From: Bacteroidota bacterium
GTDB lineage: Bacteria > Bacteroidota > Bacteroidia > Bacteroidales > Prolixibacteraceae
Direction of reading: 5' to 3'
Length of the DNA: 64,000 nucleotides
Assembly: GCA_024278975.1 (NCBI GenBank)
Contig: JAJRSD010000061.1
Coordinates: 62,001 to 126,000 of the forward strand
The position numbers and the translations under genes were made by a program. Positions within the stretch are counted from its first letter, which is position 1; each line of letters begins with the position of its first letter. Positions 53,798 through 63,240 of this stretch are shown in pieces. The notes beneath the pieces are model-generated. The model did no database searches. It saw only the letters and a program-made list of their open reading frames with translations, and had not been told where the DNA came from.

Positions 53798-56700
53798 ATG
53801 AAAAAAAAGACAACGCTAAAGTTTTTGTTTCAGGAGCGCACCATGCTCTTGGCAAAGTTATTATTGGTTGGGATCTTTGTTATTTCTCAACTGGGGGCGA
53901 TGGCCCAGCAAAAAACCATTACAGGTACAGTAGTTGGCGATGACGGTGCACCTATTCCGGGTGTAGCAATTATCGTTAAAGGAACAACTACCGGTTCTGT
54001 TACCGACATTGATGGAAATTATACCATTCCGAATGTTCCCGACGGTGCAACCCTTGTTGCCTCCTTTGTTGGGATGAAATCGCAGGAAATTGTTGTGGGC
54101 AACCAAACAACAATTGGTTTTACTATGGCTGTTGATGCTATTGGTTTGGAGGAGGTAGTTGCCATTGGTTATGGTACTTCGCGAAAAGAAGACCTTACCG
54201 GGGCAATTGTAAATGTGAAAGCTGAGGAGCTTATTAAGTATCAGCCTGCAAATGTTCAGGAACTACTTCGTTCTGCGGTACCGGGGCTGAAAGTTGGTTA
54301 CAGTACAAGTGCTAAAAACACCCCGGAATTTCAAATCCGTGGCGACAACACAATTAAATCAAGCGGTTCGGCAGAAGTTGCCGCAAATCGGCCACTTATT
54401 GTACTCGATGGAGTTATTTTTAACGGTGATTTAGCAGAAATAAATGTGAACGACATTGAAAGTATCGATGTACTAAAAGATGCAAGTGCTGCGTCAATTT
54501 ATGGTTCGCGTGCATCAAATGGTGTAATTGTTTTTACTACTAAAAAAGGAGTATTGGGAAAACCTGTTGTTAGGGCAAGTGCAAAGTTAGGTGTTGTAAC
54601 CGGAGCAAAACGAATCAGTAGCTTTAAAGCCGGCGACGAAGTAATGGGATGGTTGACTGACATGAATGAGTCTATTAACAGCCTGACATTGGATCCTTGG
54701 TCAAAATATGAAAAATATGAAAACGTTCCTTCGGAATATCAGTCTGATTGGTTATCAGCAAATGGAATACCCGGAGAAACCGATCCTAATGTAATTACCG
54801 GTGCCTGGCTCGATGCTTTTGGCTTTGAGCAGAACGAGAAAGAAAATTATTTGGCAGGTAACGAATATGACTGGCAAGACTGGTTGTTTCAAACCGGGTT
54901 ACGACAAGATTATGATGTAAGTGTTTCTGGTCGTACAGATAAAGTATCGTATTACTGGTCGGTAGGGTACATCAATAACGAATCGGTTCAGGTTGACGAT
55001 AAGTTTTCAACGTTAACTTCACGTTTAAATCTCGATGTTGCAGTAACCGATTTTTTCAACTTGGGAATAAACGCCAACTTCGCATATCAGGACGAGGGAG
55101 ACCAACCAATTAGCAATGGTGGTTATTATACAGCTTCGCCTTACGATATGCCTTGGGAGAATGGTATGCCACAAATAAGAGAAAATTTAAAAACAGCGGG
55201 AGCTGGTTCGAACAGAAGTAACCCGTTTCTTAATCCAGCATACACAACCAGGAAATACGACAGGTATAAATTACTTCCTACCATGTATGCCATATTAAAA
55301 CTTCCTTATGGCTTTACTTTTACCTCGAGAATGACAACACGTCTCGACTTTAGAAAAAGATTTTATTACGAAGATAGTGCTAACCCATGGTGGGGTCATG
55401 GTGGATATGTAACAAGAAGGCATAACCAGACATTCGAATGGCAATCGGATAATATTTTAGCATGGAGTAAGGAATTTGGCGAACACCGATTCGAATTCAC
55501 CGGACTGGTAAATGCGGAGAAAAATAAAAACTGGTACACTCGTGCAGGAGGTTCAAACTTCTCGCCAACCGAGGCACTCGGATATCATGCTTTGGCTTTT
55601 GCCCTTGTACCATCAGTCGATTCATACGATGAAGTAGTAACAAGAAATGCCCTGATGGCACGTATTAATTACGCTTTTTCAAATCGTTATAATCTTTCAG
55701 CATCAATAAGGCGCGACGGTTACTCTCGCTTTGGAACAGATAATCTTTATGCAACTTTTCCTTCTCTTTCGGCAGCATGGACAATTACCAACGAAGCTTT
55801 TATGGCAGGAAGAAAAGATTGGCTTACTTTCCTGAAACTTCGTGTAAGTTGGGGAGTTAACGGAAACAGTAGTGGTATTGGCTCGTATGCAGCTTATGCA
55901 ACTTTAAGCGATAACAAATACCTCAACTACGACAATGGTTACTTCGTAGCTCCTTACTTATACATTAACAGAATGGCCAACCCGGGACTTTCATGGGAGA
56001 AAAATGATGCTTTTAACTTTGCCTTAGATTATGGTTTCTGGGATGGGCGATTAAGAGGTTCGTTAGATATTTATTCTTCGCAAACAACCGATTTGCTCTT
56101 GAATAAAAAACTTCCTATTGTTACCGGATTCAACGACATTACAACTAATGTTGGTAATTTGAAGAATACGGGATTCGATTTGGGAATCAACACCATCAAT
56201 TTACAGGGTTCAGATCTTATCTGGACAAGTAGCCTGAATTTTTCGTACAACAAGAATAAAATTGTTTCGCTTACCGGAGAGTTGGTCGAACTGACCGATG
56301 AAAATGGCAATATATACATGGGCGAGCAAGATGACATTGACAACGGATGGTTTATTGGCGAAAACAAAAATATAATCTGGGATTACGAATCGGATGGTGT
56401 TTATCAGGTAGAAGAGGCTGCTGAAGCAGCAAAATATAACCTTTATCCTGGCGATTTCAGGGTAGTCGATCAAAATAACGATGGCGTGCTGAACTCAAAG
56501 GATAAAGTATTTCAGGGATTAACTCAACCTCCATGGTACATAACTTTCAGGAACGACCTTGAATACAAAGGATTCGATATGGGAGTTGTATTTTTGGCTA
56601 AACTGGGTTACTACGGAGGAACAACATACCCTTTCAATAACCGTCAGGAATACATTAAAAACCATAACTGGTATAATATGGAATACTGGACTCCAAATAA

Positions 56701-56965
56701 TCCGACTAACGATGCTGCAAGAATTAACTCAATTAATGTAGCAAATATGACAATTTGGAAATCAAGATCATACCTGCGTTTCCAAAACTTTTCTCTGGGA
56801 TACACTATTCCAACCGATGTATTGGAATCGATTAAAGTAAGTCGTGCCCGTATTTCATTTAATATCGACAATGTTGGTGTATTGACAAAATGGGATGAGG
56901 GTGATCCAGAATCGATGAGAGAGATGCCACGAACTTATTCCTTTAGTGTGGACTTTTCATTCTAA
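53798..56965 (+). CDS. SusC-family TonB-dependent outer-membrane glycan importer
   Basis: This 1055-residue receptor has a signal peptide (about 1-36) and a carboxypeptidase-regulatory-like domain (about 39-115, GTVVGDDGAPIPGVAIIVKGT and TDIDGNYTIPNVP). The TonB box region EEVVAIGYGTSRKEDLTGAI, the plug (VLDGVIFNGDLAEINVNDIESIDVLKDASAASIYGSRASNGVI) and a 22-strand barrel ending in FSVDFSF follow. There is no N-terminal STN domain, so it is not expected to signal through the FecR/ECF pair at 31.7-33.4 kb. With SusD it imports oligosaccharides of the locus. Confidence 0.96.
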   Translation: MKKKTTLKFLFQERTMLLAKLLLVGIFVISQLGAMAQQKTITGTVVGDDGAPIPGVAIIVKGTTTGSVTDIDGNYTIPNVPDGATLVASFVGMKSQEIVVGNQTTIGFTMAVDAIGLEEVVAIGYGTSRKEDLTGAIVNVKAEELIKYQPANVQELLRSAVPGLKVGYSTSAKNTPEFQIRGDNTIKSSGSAEVAANRPLIVLDGVIFNGDLAEINVNDIESIDVLKDASAASIYGSRASNGVIVFTTKKGVLGKPVVRASAKLGVVTGAKRISSFKAGDEVMGWLTDMNESINSLTLDPWSKYEKYENVPSEYQSDWLSANGIPGETDPNVITGAWLDAFGFEQNEKENYLAGNEYDWQDWLFQTGLRQDYDVSVSGRTDKVSYYWSVGYINNESVQVDDKFSTLTSRLNLDVAVTDFFNLGINANFAYQDEGDQPISNGGYYTASPYDMPWENGMPQIRENLKTAGAGSNRSNPFLNPAYTTRKYDRYKLLPTMYAILKLPYGFTFTSRMTTRLDFRKRFYYEDSANPWWGHGGYVTRRHNQTFEWQSDNILAWSKEFGEHRFEFTGLVNAEKNKNWYTRAGGSNFSPTEALGYHALAFALVPSVDSYDEVVTRNALMARINYAFSNRYNLSASIRRDGYSRFGTDNLYATFPSLSAAWTITNEAFMAGRKDWLTFLKLRVSWGVNGNSSGIGSYAAYATLSDNKYLNYDNGYFVAPYLYINRMANPGLSWEKNDAFNFALDYGFWDGRLRGSLDIYSSQTTDLLLNKKLPIVTGFNDITTNVGNLKNTGFDLGINTINLQGSDLIWTSSLNFSYNKNKIVSLTGELVELTDENGNIYMGEQDDIDNGWFIGENKNIIWDYESDGVYQVEEAAEAAKYNLYPGDFRVVDQNNDGVLNSKDKVFQGLTQPPWYITFRNDLEYKGFDMGVVFLAKLGYYGGTTYPFNNRQEYIKNHNWYNMEYWTPNNPTNDAARINSINVANMTIWKSRSYLRFQNFSLGYTIPTDVLESIKVSRARISFNIDNVGVLTKWDEGDPESMREMPRTYSFSVDFSF

Positions 56966-57017
56966 TAAGAAGCTAAGTTTATAAATTAATAGATTCTTAA
57001 CTGAAAAATTAATAATA

Positions 57018-59027
57018 ATGAAAAAAATAAAAAATATAACAGGGTTGGTATTAATCATCTTACTGACCTTTACAATTTCTTGTAATGATGACTTTTTGAT
57101 AGAAAAGCCATTATCAACTTTAAGTCCTGAAAATACGTTTATCGATGCAGCCGGATTACAAACAGCATTAGACGCTGCATTGAAAGGAGTATTTAACCAA
57201 TGGAATGGAGACAATGAAGAGTTGTTATTTAATCATAACATGAGTGATGCATCTGTTGTAAGTGCGACTGACAAACCAGATGCTTTTGTTGACTTGAGGA
57301 GATATGCAACACCTCAAAACTCAAGAGATAATGATGCCGGCCGTACCCGATCGTTTTACGAAGAAAACTACAAACAGATTAAAAGTTGCAACACAGTAAT
57401 AGATTATATTGACATTCCTGAATGGGAAGGCGGAGATAACGATGCTGACCGGAATCACCTTTTGGGAAGTGCTTATTTCTTACGTGCATTTTTCTATATG
57501 CAATTAACTATGGACTTTGGAAATGTTGCATTCCCGTTAAATGTTGTTTCTGAGGCAAGGCAAGATTTTAAAGTGTTTTATCAGCAAGGCATTTGGAAAC
57601 AGATGATTACTGATTTAGAGTATGCTGTTAAATGGATGAAGCCAAAAAGTCAATTGCCGAGAGGACAGGCAACAAAAGATGCCGCGAGAATGTTGCTCGC
57701 TAAGTTTTATATGCTGGATGAAAAATTTCCGGATGCCGAGAATTTAATGTCAGAAATGATTCTCGACCCTGAGTCTAGGCTGTTTACTGATGCCGATGTG
57801 GACAGAGATTTTGTCAGGGTTGGAAATAACCTGAATCCGTATGATGGAACATTGCTCGACGGTTTAGACTGCAATCAACCTGCCGATGCCATTAACCTGC
57901 TTCACATGGACGAAGGTGCCCAAAAAACCAGAAACCCAGAAGGTGTTTGGATGGTTGTGAACGAACCGTTTCTTGATGGAAGCCAAGGAAGGTCAGCATC
58001 AATACGTGCCTGGGGACCAAACTTTGTAAGTACCAATAAAGGGGTAAAAGCACCTCCTACAGGAACAAAAACTGGAATGGACATCGCCCAAAACTCCAGA
58101 TCGAAGCAGATGCATAAATGGGGTCGCGGACAAGGATTTGCTCGCGCAACAAACTATTCTCAATACGAAATTTGGAATTTTAAAGGAGAAATCGACAGAC
58201 AAGATTATCGCCATAAAAAAGGAAATTGGTTCGATATGGATATGTTAATTTACGATAATCCTGACCTTAAAGGAACCGAGTGGTACGGACAACCTGCCAG
58301 ACTATGGTACGGCGATGTACTTCTTTGCGAAGATTCAATACGTTGCTGGTTCGGATACCCGATGTATAAATTTTATGCTGCAAACCTCGAGTCTCAAATT
58401 AAGAGGCAAGACGGAGGAAAACGTGATATATATATCATGAGAGAAGCAGAAGCCTACCTGATTAGGGCAGAAGCAAGATTTTGGCAAGACAACTTCACCG
58501 GTGCTGCCGACGATATTAATATAATTCGCCAGCGTGCCAATGCCATTCATATGTACACCGCAGCCGATGTACAGGCAGAAGGCATTGGTGCAATTCTAGA
58601 CGAACGTTGTCGCGAACTTTATGGCGAAGAATATCGCCATGACGAAATGGTACGAATGTCAGTTATTTATGCTAAAACAGGAAAATCGTACAAAGGTCAC
58701 TCATATTCATTATCTGGTGACGATATAGAAAAATCACTCTCTGCTGGTAGTTTTTATTACGATAGAATGATGGAAAAAAATAATTTCTTCAGGGAAGAAG
58801 TTCCATGGTCAACCTATCCAACTACAAAATATACAATGGATCCGATGCATATTTTCTGGCCGGTTTACGAGCCTTATTTAATCGGGAATGTTAATAATGT
58901 TTTAAACCAGACTACCGGTTACGATGGTGCTGAAAAAAATGTAGAACCATTGACCCACGTTGTACAACCAGCCGGAAAACCAAACGTTGACCCAATGGAA
59001 GCCATTGGTGAACGGGGCGGAGAATAA
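57018..59027 (+). CDS. SusD-family glycan-binding lipoprotein
   Basis: This 669-residue surface lipoprotein has lipobox ISCN (Cys19) and starts FLIEKPLSTLSPENTF, the usual SusD N-terminal motif. TPR-like helices follow (LLGSAYFLRAFFYMQLTMDFGNV near residue 150, ATKDAARMLLAKFYML near 214), with the C-terminal RAEARFWQDNFTGAADDINIIRQRA and ILDERCRELYGEEYRHDEMVRM segments. It caps the SusC barrel. It is about 100 residues longer than typical SusD proteins, with insertions in the binding region. It starts 52 bp after susC and ends at a strong terminator. Confidence 0.95.
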   Translation: MKKIKNITGLVLIILLTFTISCNDDFLIEKPLSTLSPENTFIDAAGLQTALDAALKGVFNQWNGDNEELLFNHNMSDASVVSATDKPDAFVDLRRYATPQNSRDNDAGRTRSFYEENYKQIKSCNTVIDYIDIPEWEGGDNDADRNHLLGSAYFLRAFFYMQLTMDFGNVAFPLNVVSEARQDFKVFYQQGIWKQMITDLEYAVKWMKPKSQLPRGQATKDAARMLLAKFYMLDEKFPDAENLMSEMILDPESRLFTDADVDRDFVRVGNNLNPYDGTLLDGLDCNQPADAINLLHMDEGAQKTRNPEGVWMVVNEPFLDGSQGRSASIRAWGPNFVSTNKGVKAPPTGTKTGMDIAQNSRSKQMHKWGRGQGFARATNYSQYEIWNFKGEIDRQDYRHKKGNWFDMDMLIYDNPDLKGTEWYGQPARLWYGDVLLCEDSIRCWFGYPMYKFYAANLESQIKRQDGGKRDIYIMREAEAYLIRAEARFWQDNFTGAADDINIIRQRANAIHMYTAADVQAEGIGAILDERCRELYGEEYRHDEMVRMSVIYAKTGKSYKGHSYSLSGDDIEKSLSAGSFYYDRMMEKNNFFREEVPWSTYPTTKYTMDPMHIFWPVYEPYLIGNVNNVLNQTTGYDGAEKNVEPLTHVVQPAGKPNVDPMEAIGERGGE

Positions 59028-59033
59028 AAACTT

Positions 59034-59071
59034 TTCTCATCTGATGCTTAAACATCAGATGAGAATTTTTT
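59034..59071 (+). terminator. Intrinsic terminator after susD
   Basis: A perfect 13-bp stem (TTCTCATCTGATG at 59034-59046 with its complement at 59053-59065), a 6-base loop and a T-run to 59071 follow the susD stop by 6 bp. Confidence 0.88.
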
Positions 59072-59140
59072 AATTCGGTATTAGTTAGTATTATAATATT
59101 CCTGTTGGAGTATTATTTTAGTTTGGTTAGTAAACAGTAA

Positions 59141-59172
59141 AGATGCCTGTTAACCGATAGGCATCTTTTTTT
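59141..59172 (+). terminator. Second intrinsic terminator, 44 bp before the FG-GAP gene
   Basis: An 8-bp stem (AGATGCCT at 59141-59148 with AGGCATCT at 59159-59166), a 10-base loop and a seven-T run. It could terminate read-through from susCD or act as an attenuator in the leader of the FG-GAP gene. Confidence 0.75.
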
Positions 59173-59215
59173 ATAAAATTTAATATTCATCTAACCCAAT
59201 CAAAATCAATAAAAA

Positions 59216-61138
59216 ATGAAAATCACTTTTATCTCTCTTATTATTGCTCTATTTTTTTCAGCTTGTAAAAGCGATAAAAATGAAACCGATACTTTAATCC
59301 GTATTGAATACAATAACCCGGAACTTACCGTAGATTTAGCCGTTGGACTTTGGGCATGGCCTTTACCGTACGATTACGACAAAGATGGTGACCTCGATTT
59401 GCTGGTAAGTTGCCCCGACAAACCCTACAATGGAATCTGGTTTTTCGAAAATCCCGGAGGCAGCAAAAATCCGGTATTCAAACCGGCAGTAAAAATTTCC
59501 GATGCAATAAAAAATATTCAGATTTCGTATGTAAACAACAAACCCAAAATACTTACGCCCTACGTTGAGTATTCAGATTTCTTTGCTTCGGGAAACTGGA
59601 AGCAGGATTCGATATATGATGATAAAAACTTCGACAAAGAGATAGTAAAAATACGTGCCGACCAATGGAAATACGTTGATTACGAAAACGATGGAGATAT
59701 TGATATAATTGTTGGACGTGGCGAGTGGGGCGATTATGGCTGGGACAATGCTTTCGATAGTCTCGGAAACTGGCAAAACGGACCACTACACGGTTATGTC
59801 TATTTAATCGAAAATGTAAACGACAAATACAATAAACCGGCTAGAATAAAAGCCGGTGGAGAAGATATTGACGTTTTCGGAATGCCAACACCAAACTTTG
59901 CCGATTTTGATAACGATGGTGACCTCGATTTGATATGCGGTGAATTTCTCGATGGGTTTAACTATTTCGAGAATATTGGAACCCGTGAAAAACCAGTTTA
60001 TGCAAATTCTCAGCGACTCTCAAATAATGGTGTCGAAATTTCGATGGATTTACAAATGATTACCCCAACTTCGGTTGACTGGGATGGTGACGGCGACATT
60101 GACCTGATTGTTGGCGACGAAGACGGAAGGGTTGCCTTTATCGAAAACATCGGAAATATTATTGAAGGAGTACCACAATTTAAGCAGCCGGAATACCTAA
60201 AACAGCAAGCTGAATTTGTAAAATTTGGGGCACTCGTTACCCCGGTTAGCGTTGATTGGGATAACGACGGCGATGAGGATATAGTTTGCGGAAGCTCTGC
60301 AGGATATGTCGGATTTATTGAAAATTTAAATGGAGAAAATCCCCCCAAATGGGCTGCCCCGGTAAAACTGAAAGCAGACGGTAAAACAATACGTTTTCAG
60401 GCCGGAATAAATGGTTCGATTCAAGGTACTGCCGAAGCAAAATGGGGATATACAACTATTAGTGTTGCCGATTGGGATGGCGATGGGCTGAATGATATAC
60501 TTGCCAACTCAATTTGGGGTAAAGTTGAATGGTTCAGAAATACCGGTTCAAAAAAATCTCCCGTATTAACTTTTATGGGTGGCGTAAATATCGACTGGGG
60601 AGCCGAGCCTGCTAAAAAACCGGAATGGAATTGGTGGAATCCGGAAAAGGGAAAATTTGTTACACAGTGGAGAACAACTCCGTATGCCATCGACTGGAAC
60701 AAAGATGGAATGACAGATTTAGTAATGCTCGACAACGAAGGATATCTGGCACTATTCCAACGATTTAATAAAAATGGAGAGCTATTTATTCATCCCGGAA
60801 GCCGATGTTTTATCGATGCTTCAACAGGAGAACCCCTTCGGTTAAACGATAGAGAAGCTGGACACAGTGGACGACGTAAGTTCTGTTTTACCGACTGGGA
60901 TAACGATGGTGACATAGATTTACTGGCAAACAGTAAAAATGTTGAACTATTTGAAAACATTGGAGAGAAGGATGGAACTATAATCCTTAAAAACAGGGGT
61001 AACATTCTTTCTACCAAGTTAGCAGGACACACAACAAGTCCGACAGTTGTTGATTGGAACAACAATGGTAAACCCGATCTGTTAATTGGAGCTGAAGACG
61101 GACATTTCTATTATTTACCAAACAATTTTAATAAATAA
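59216..61138 (+). CDS. FG-GAP/VCBS-repeat propeller lipoprotein, copy 2
   Basis: This 640-residue lipoprotein has lipobox SACK (Cys17). Nine calcium-type motifs are visible, among them DYDKDGDLD, DFDNDGDLD, DWDGDGDID, DWNKDGMTD and DWDNDGDID. It is a full-length paralogue of the protein at 45815: both start with a YNN-x-EL-x-VDL segment before the first motif and share KWGYTTI, an R-T-x-P-x-x-x-D segment, and GH-T-x-x-P-x-V-x-D near the end. It is followed 6 bp later by an Asp-box lipoprotein gene, repeating the pairing seen at 44.5-47.9 kb. Function is unknown. Confidence 0.82.
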   Translation: MKITFISLIIALFFSACKSDKNETDTLIRIEYNNPELTVDLAVGLWAWPLPYDYDKDGDLDLLVSCPDKPYNGIWFFENPGGSKNPVFKPAVKISDAIKNIQISYVNNKPKILTPYVEYSDFFASGNWKQDSIYDDKNFDKEIVKIRADQWKYVDYENDGDIDIIVGRGEWGDYGWDNAFDSLGNWQNGPLHGYVYLIENVNDKYNKPARIKAGGEDIDVFGMPTPNFADFDNDGDLDLICGEFLDGFNYFENIGTREKPVYANSQRLSNNGVEISMDLQMITPTSVDWDGDGDIDLIVGDEDGRVAFIENIGNIIEGVPQFKQPEYLKQQAEFVKFGALVTPVSVDWDNDGDEDIVCGSSAGYVGFIENLNGENPPKWAAPVKLKADGKTIRFQAGINGSIQGTAEAKWGYTTISVADWDGDGLNDILANSIWGKVEWFRNTGSKKSPVLTFMGGVNIDWGAEPAKKPEWNWWNPEKGKFVTQWRTTPYAIDWNKDGMTDLVMLDNEGYLALFQRFNKNGELFIHPGSRCFIDASTGEPLRLNDREAGHSGRRKFCFTDWDNDGDIDLLANSKNVELFENIGEKDGTIILKNRGNILSTKLAGHTTSPTVVDWNNNGKPDLLIGAEDGHFYYLPNNFNK

Positions 61139-61144
61139 ATATTT

Positions 61145-62170
61145 ATGAAAGCCTTATTATTTACAGGAATTTTAGCTCTTATTATTGGAGCATGTTCACA
61201 AAAACAGACGTTAGAAAATGTAAAGGTGGTCGAACTCTCTTCGGAGTTTATTTATACCGATGCTCCTTTCCCAAAATGTCATGCATCAACAATTATCGAA
61301 ACTGATAAAGGGCTGATGGCATCGTGGTTTGGCGGAACCAACGAAAAAAATAAAGATGTTTGCATCTATATTTCAACAAAAAAAAATAACAGTTGGAGTG
61401 CTCCGCAATTAGTTGCCGACGGAGTTATTAACGACTCTCTCCGTTATCCGTGCTGGAATCCTGTTCTTTTCAATAAGAATAATGGTGATATTGTTCTCTA
61501 TTATAAAGTTGGGCCAAGTCCGCGCGAATGGTGGGGTTTATATAAAACATCAACCGATAACGGACAGTCGTGGTCGGACGCAGTAAAAATTCCCAATAAC
61601 CTTTTGGGACCAATTAAAAATAAACCGGAGCAGTTGCAAAACGGAACAATTTTGTATCCCACAAGGTTCGAAACACGCAAAGCATGGACAGTTTATGTTG
61701 AAAAATCGGATGATGATTTAAAGAATTGGCAAAAAACAGATATTGATAATAATGGTTTTAATGCAATTCAGCCAACTATTCTTTTTTACGATGGCGGTAA
61801 AATTCAGATGCTTTGCCGCAGCAAAGAGCATAAAATTGTTGAAACATGGTCTGACGATAATGGAGATACATGGACTCCGCTGCAAGCCACTTCGCTGGTA
61901 AATAATAATTCAGGAATCGATGGTGTTACAACAGACACTAAACTGCAACTTTTAGTTTGTAATCCTATCGAAAAAGGGCGACACAAACTTTCGTTATTTG
62001 CATCGTACGATGGCAAAAACTGGAAGGAGCTGATTGTTTTGGAAAATCAGGGAAAGGGTACTGAATTTAGCTACCCGGCAATTATTGAAGGCAGCGATGG
62101 AACTATTTATATTACCTACACTTATAACCGGGAGAGAATAAAATTTGTTCACATAGAAGTTACCGAATAG
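61145..62170 (+). CDS. Asp-box (BNR) beta-propeller lipoprotein, sialidase-like, copy 2
   Basis: This 341-residue lipoprotein has lipobox IGACS (Cys17). It begins FPKCHASTIIETDKGLMASWFGG and carries Asp boxes STDNGQSW and SDDNGDTW. It is about 100 residues shorter than copy 1 but of the same family. There is no RIP motif, so the substrate may not be sialic acid. It could be a hydrolase for another acidic sugar. It lies between the FG-GAP protein and an aldolase of the DHDPS/N-acetylneuraminate lyase superfamily, which would suit a keto-acid sugar substrate. Confidence 0.82.
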   Translation: MKALLFTGILALIIGACSQKQTLENVKVVELSSEFIYTDAPFPKCHASTIIETDKGLMASWFGGTNEKNKDVCIYISTKKNNSWSAPQLVADGVINDSLRYPCWNPVLFNKNNGDIVLYYKVGPSPREWWGLYKTSTDNGQSWSDAVKIPNNLLGPIKNKPEQLQNGTILYPTRFETRKAWTVYVEKSDDDLKNWQKTDIDNNGFNAIQPTILFYDGGKIQMLCRSKEHKIVETWSDDNGDTWTPLQATSLVNNNSGIDGVTTDTKLQLLVCNPIEKGRHKLSLFASYDGKNWKELIVLENQGKGTEFSYPAIIEGSDGTIYITYTYNRERIKFVHIEVTE

Positions 62171-62220
62171 AAAAACCCATCAACAAAAATTATAAAATGA
62201 AACGAGCATGATAATATTTA

Positions 62221-62260
62221 TAACACAGGGGAATGATTATGTAGCGAGTTCCATGTGTTA
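62221..62260. repeat. Imperfect hairpin upstream of the aldolase gene
   Basis: TAACACA at 62221-62227 pairs with TGTGTTA at 62254-62260, and GGAA with TTCC inside it, leaving an 18-base loop region. It lies 28 bp before the aldolase start. There is no T-run. It may be part of a dispersed repeat or a leader structure. Confidence 0.35.
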
Positions 62261-62287
62261 CCTTAAAAAATAAACAATTATAAACAC

Positions 62288-63214
62288 ATGAAAAAAAAAT
62301 TGGCAGCTCCGTTAAAAGGAATTATAGTACCGCTGGTTACACCCTTGATTGATAATAATACAATAGACATCGAGGGTTTTAAAAAATTGATTGAACATAC
62401 AATTTCCGGCGGAGTACACGGAATATTTGTGTTAGGAACTACCGGCGAATTTGCCAGCATCAGTTATAAATTGCGTGAAGAATTAATTGAACAAACCTGT
62501 AAAATTGTAAACGGAAGAGTACCTGTTCTTGTGGGAATTGCCGATTCATCTTTTCCAGAAAGTGTAAATTTAGCAAATAAAGCAGCAGAAAATGGTGCCG
62601 ATGCAGTTGTTTTAACACCTCCCTACTATTTTAGGTTGGGGCAAACAGAACTCTTAGAATATTTAAAACATATTATGAGTCAGATACCACTTCCGCTTTT
62701 CTTGTACAATATGCCGGCACAAACTAAAATTTCATTTGCCCCCGAAACGGTAAAGAAAATTAGCGAAATACCCGGAGTGGTTGGAATAAAAGATAGTTCG
62801 GCAGATTTACCATATTTTAAGCAGGTTCAATATGCATTAAAAGATAAAAAAGATTTTACATTTATGGTTGGTCCCGAGGAAATAATGTCCGATTTTGTTC
62901 TTGCCGGAGGACACGGTGGCGTAAACGGAGGAGCAAATATGTTTCCCAAATTATATGTTAATTTGTACAATGCATCTGTTAATCGCGATTTTGAAAAAAT
63001 TAAAGAGTTACAACAAAAAGTAATTCAAATAAGTAGTACAATTTATAAGGTTGGCAACTATAATTCAAGCTTTCTAAAAGGGGTAAAATGTGCTCTGTCG
63101 GTTATGGGAATTTGCAGCGATTTTATGGCAGAACCATTTCATCGGTTCAGAGAACCTGAGCGTATGAAGATTAAACAAATTCTGAAAGATTTAAATTATC
63201 AGGAATTATTATAA
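62288..63214 (+). CDS. DHDPS/N-acetylneuraminate lyase superfamily aldolase
   Basis: This 308-residue class I aldolase has GTTGE at residues 50-54, catalytic Tyr140 in LYNMP and Schiff-base Lys168 in GIKDSS. Members of this family split or join pyruvate with aldehydes: dihydrodipicolinate synthase, N-acetylneuraminate lyase and keto-deoxy-sugar aldolases. The locus setting (Asp-box propeller proteins upstream and an SSS symporter downstream) points to catabolism of a sialic-acid-like or keto-deoxy sugar rather than lysine synthesis. That is inference; the specificity residues are not diagnostic here. Confidence 0.85.
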   Translation: MKKKLAAPLKGIIVPLVTPLIDNNTIDIEGFKKLIEHTISGGVHGIFVLGTTGEFASISYKLREELIEQTCKIVNGRVPVLVGIADSSFPESVNLANKAAENGADAVVLTPPYYFRLGQTELLEYLKHIMSQIPLPLFLYNMPAQTKISFAPETVKKISEIPGVVGIKDSSADLPYFKQVQYALKDKKDFTFMVGPEEIMSDFVLAGGHGGVNGGANMFPKLYVNLYNASVNRDFEKIKELQQKVIQISSTIYKVGNYNSSFLKGVKCALSVMGICSDFMAEPFHRFREPERMKIKQILKDLNYQELL

Positions 63215-63240
63215 TTTTTTAATCCATTCAAAAAATAAAT

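Noticed and set aside
62288-63214. Calling the aldolase dapA or nanA
   Set aside because: Catalytic Tyr and Lys are shared by the whole superfamily and the visible specificity positions do not decide between members.
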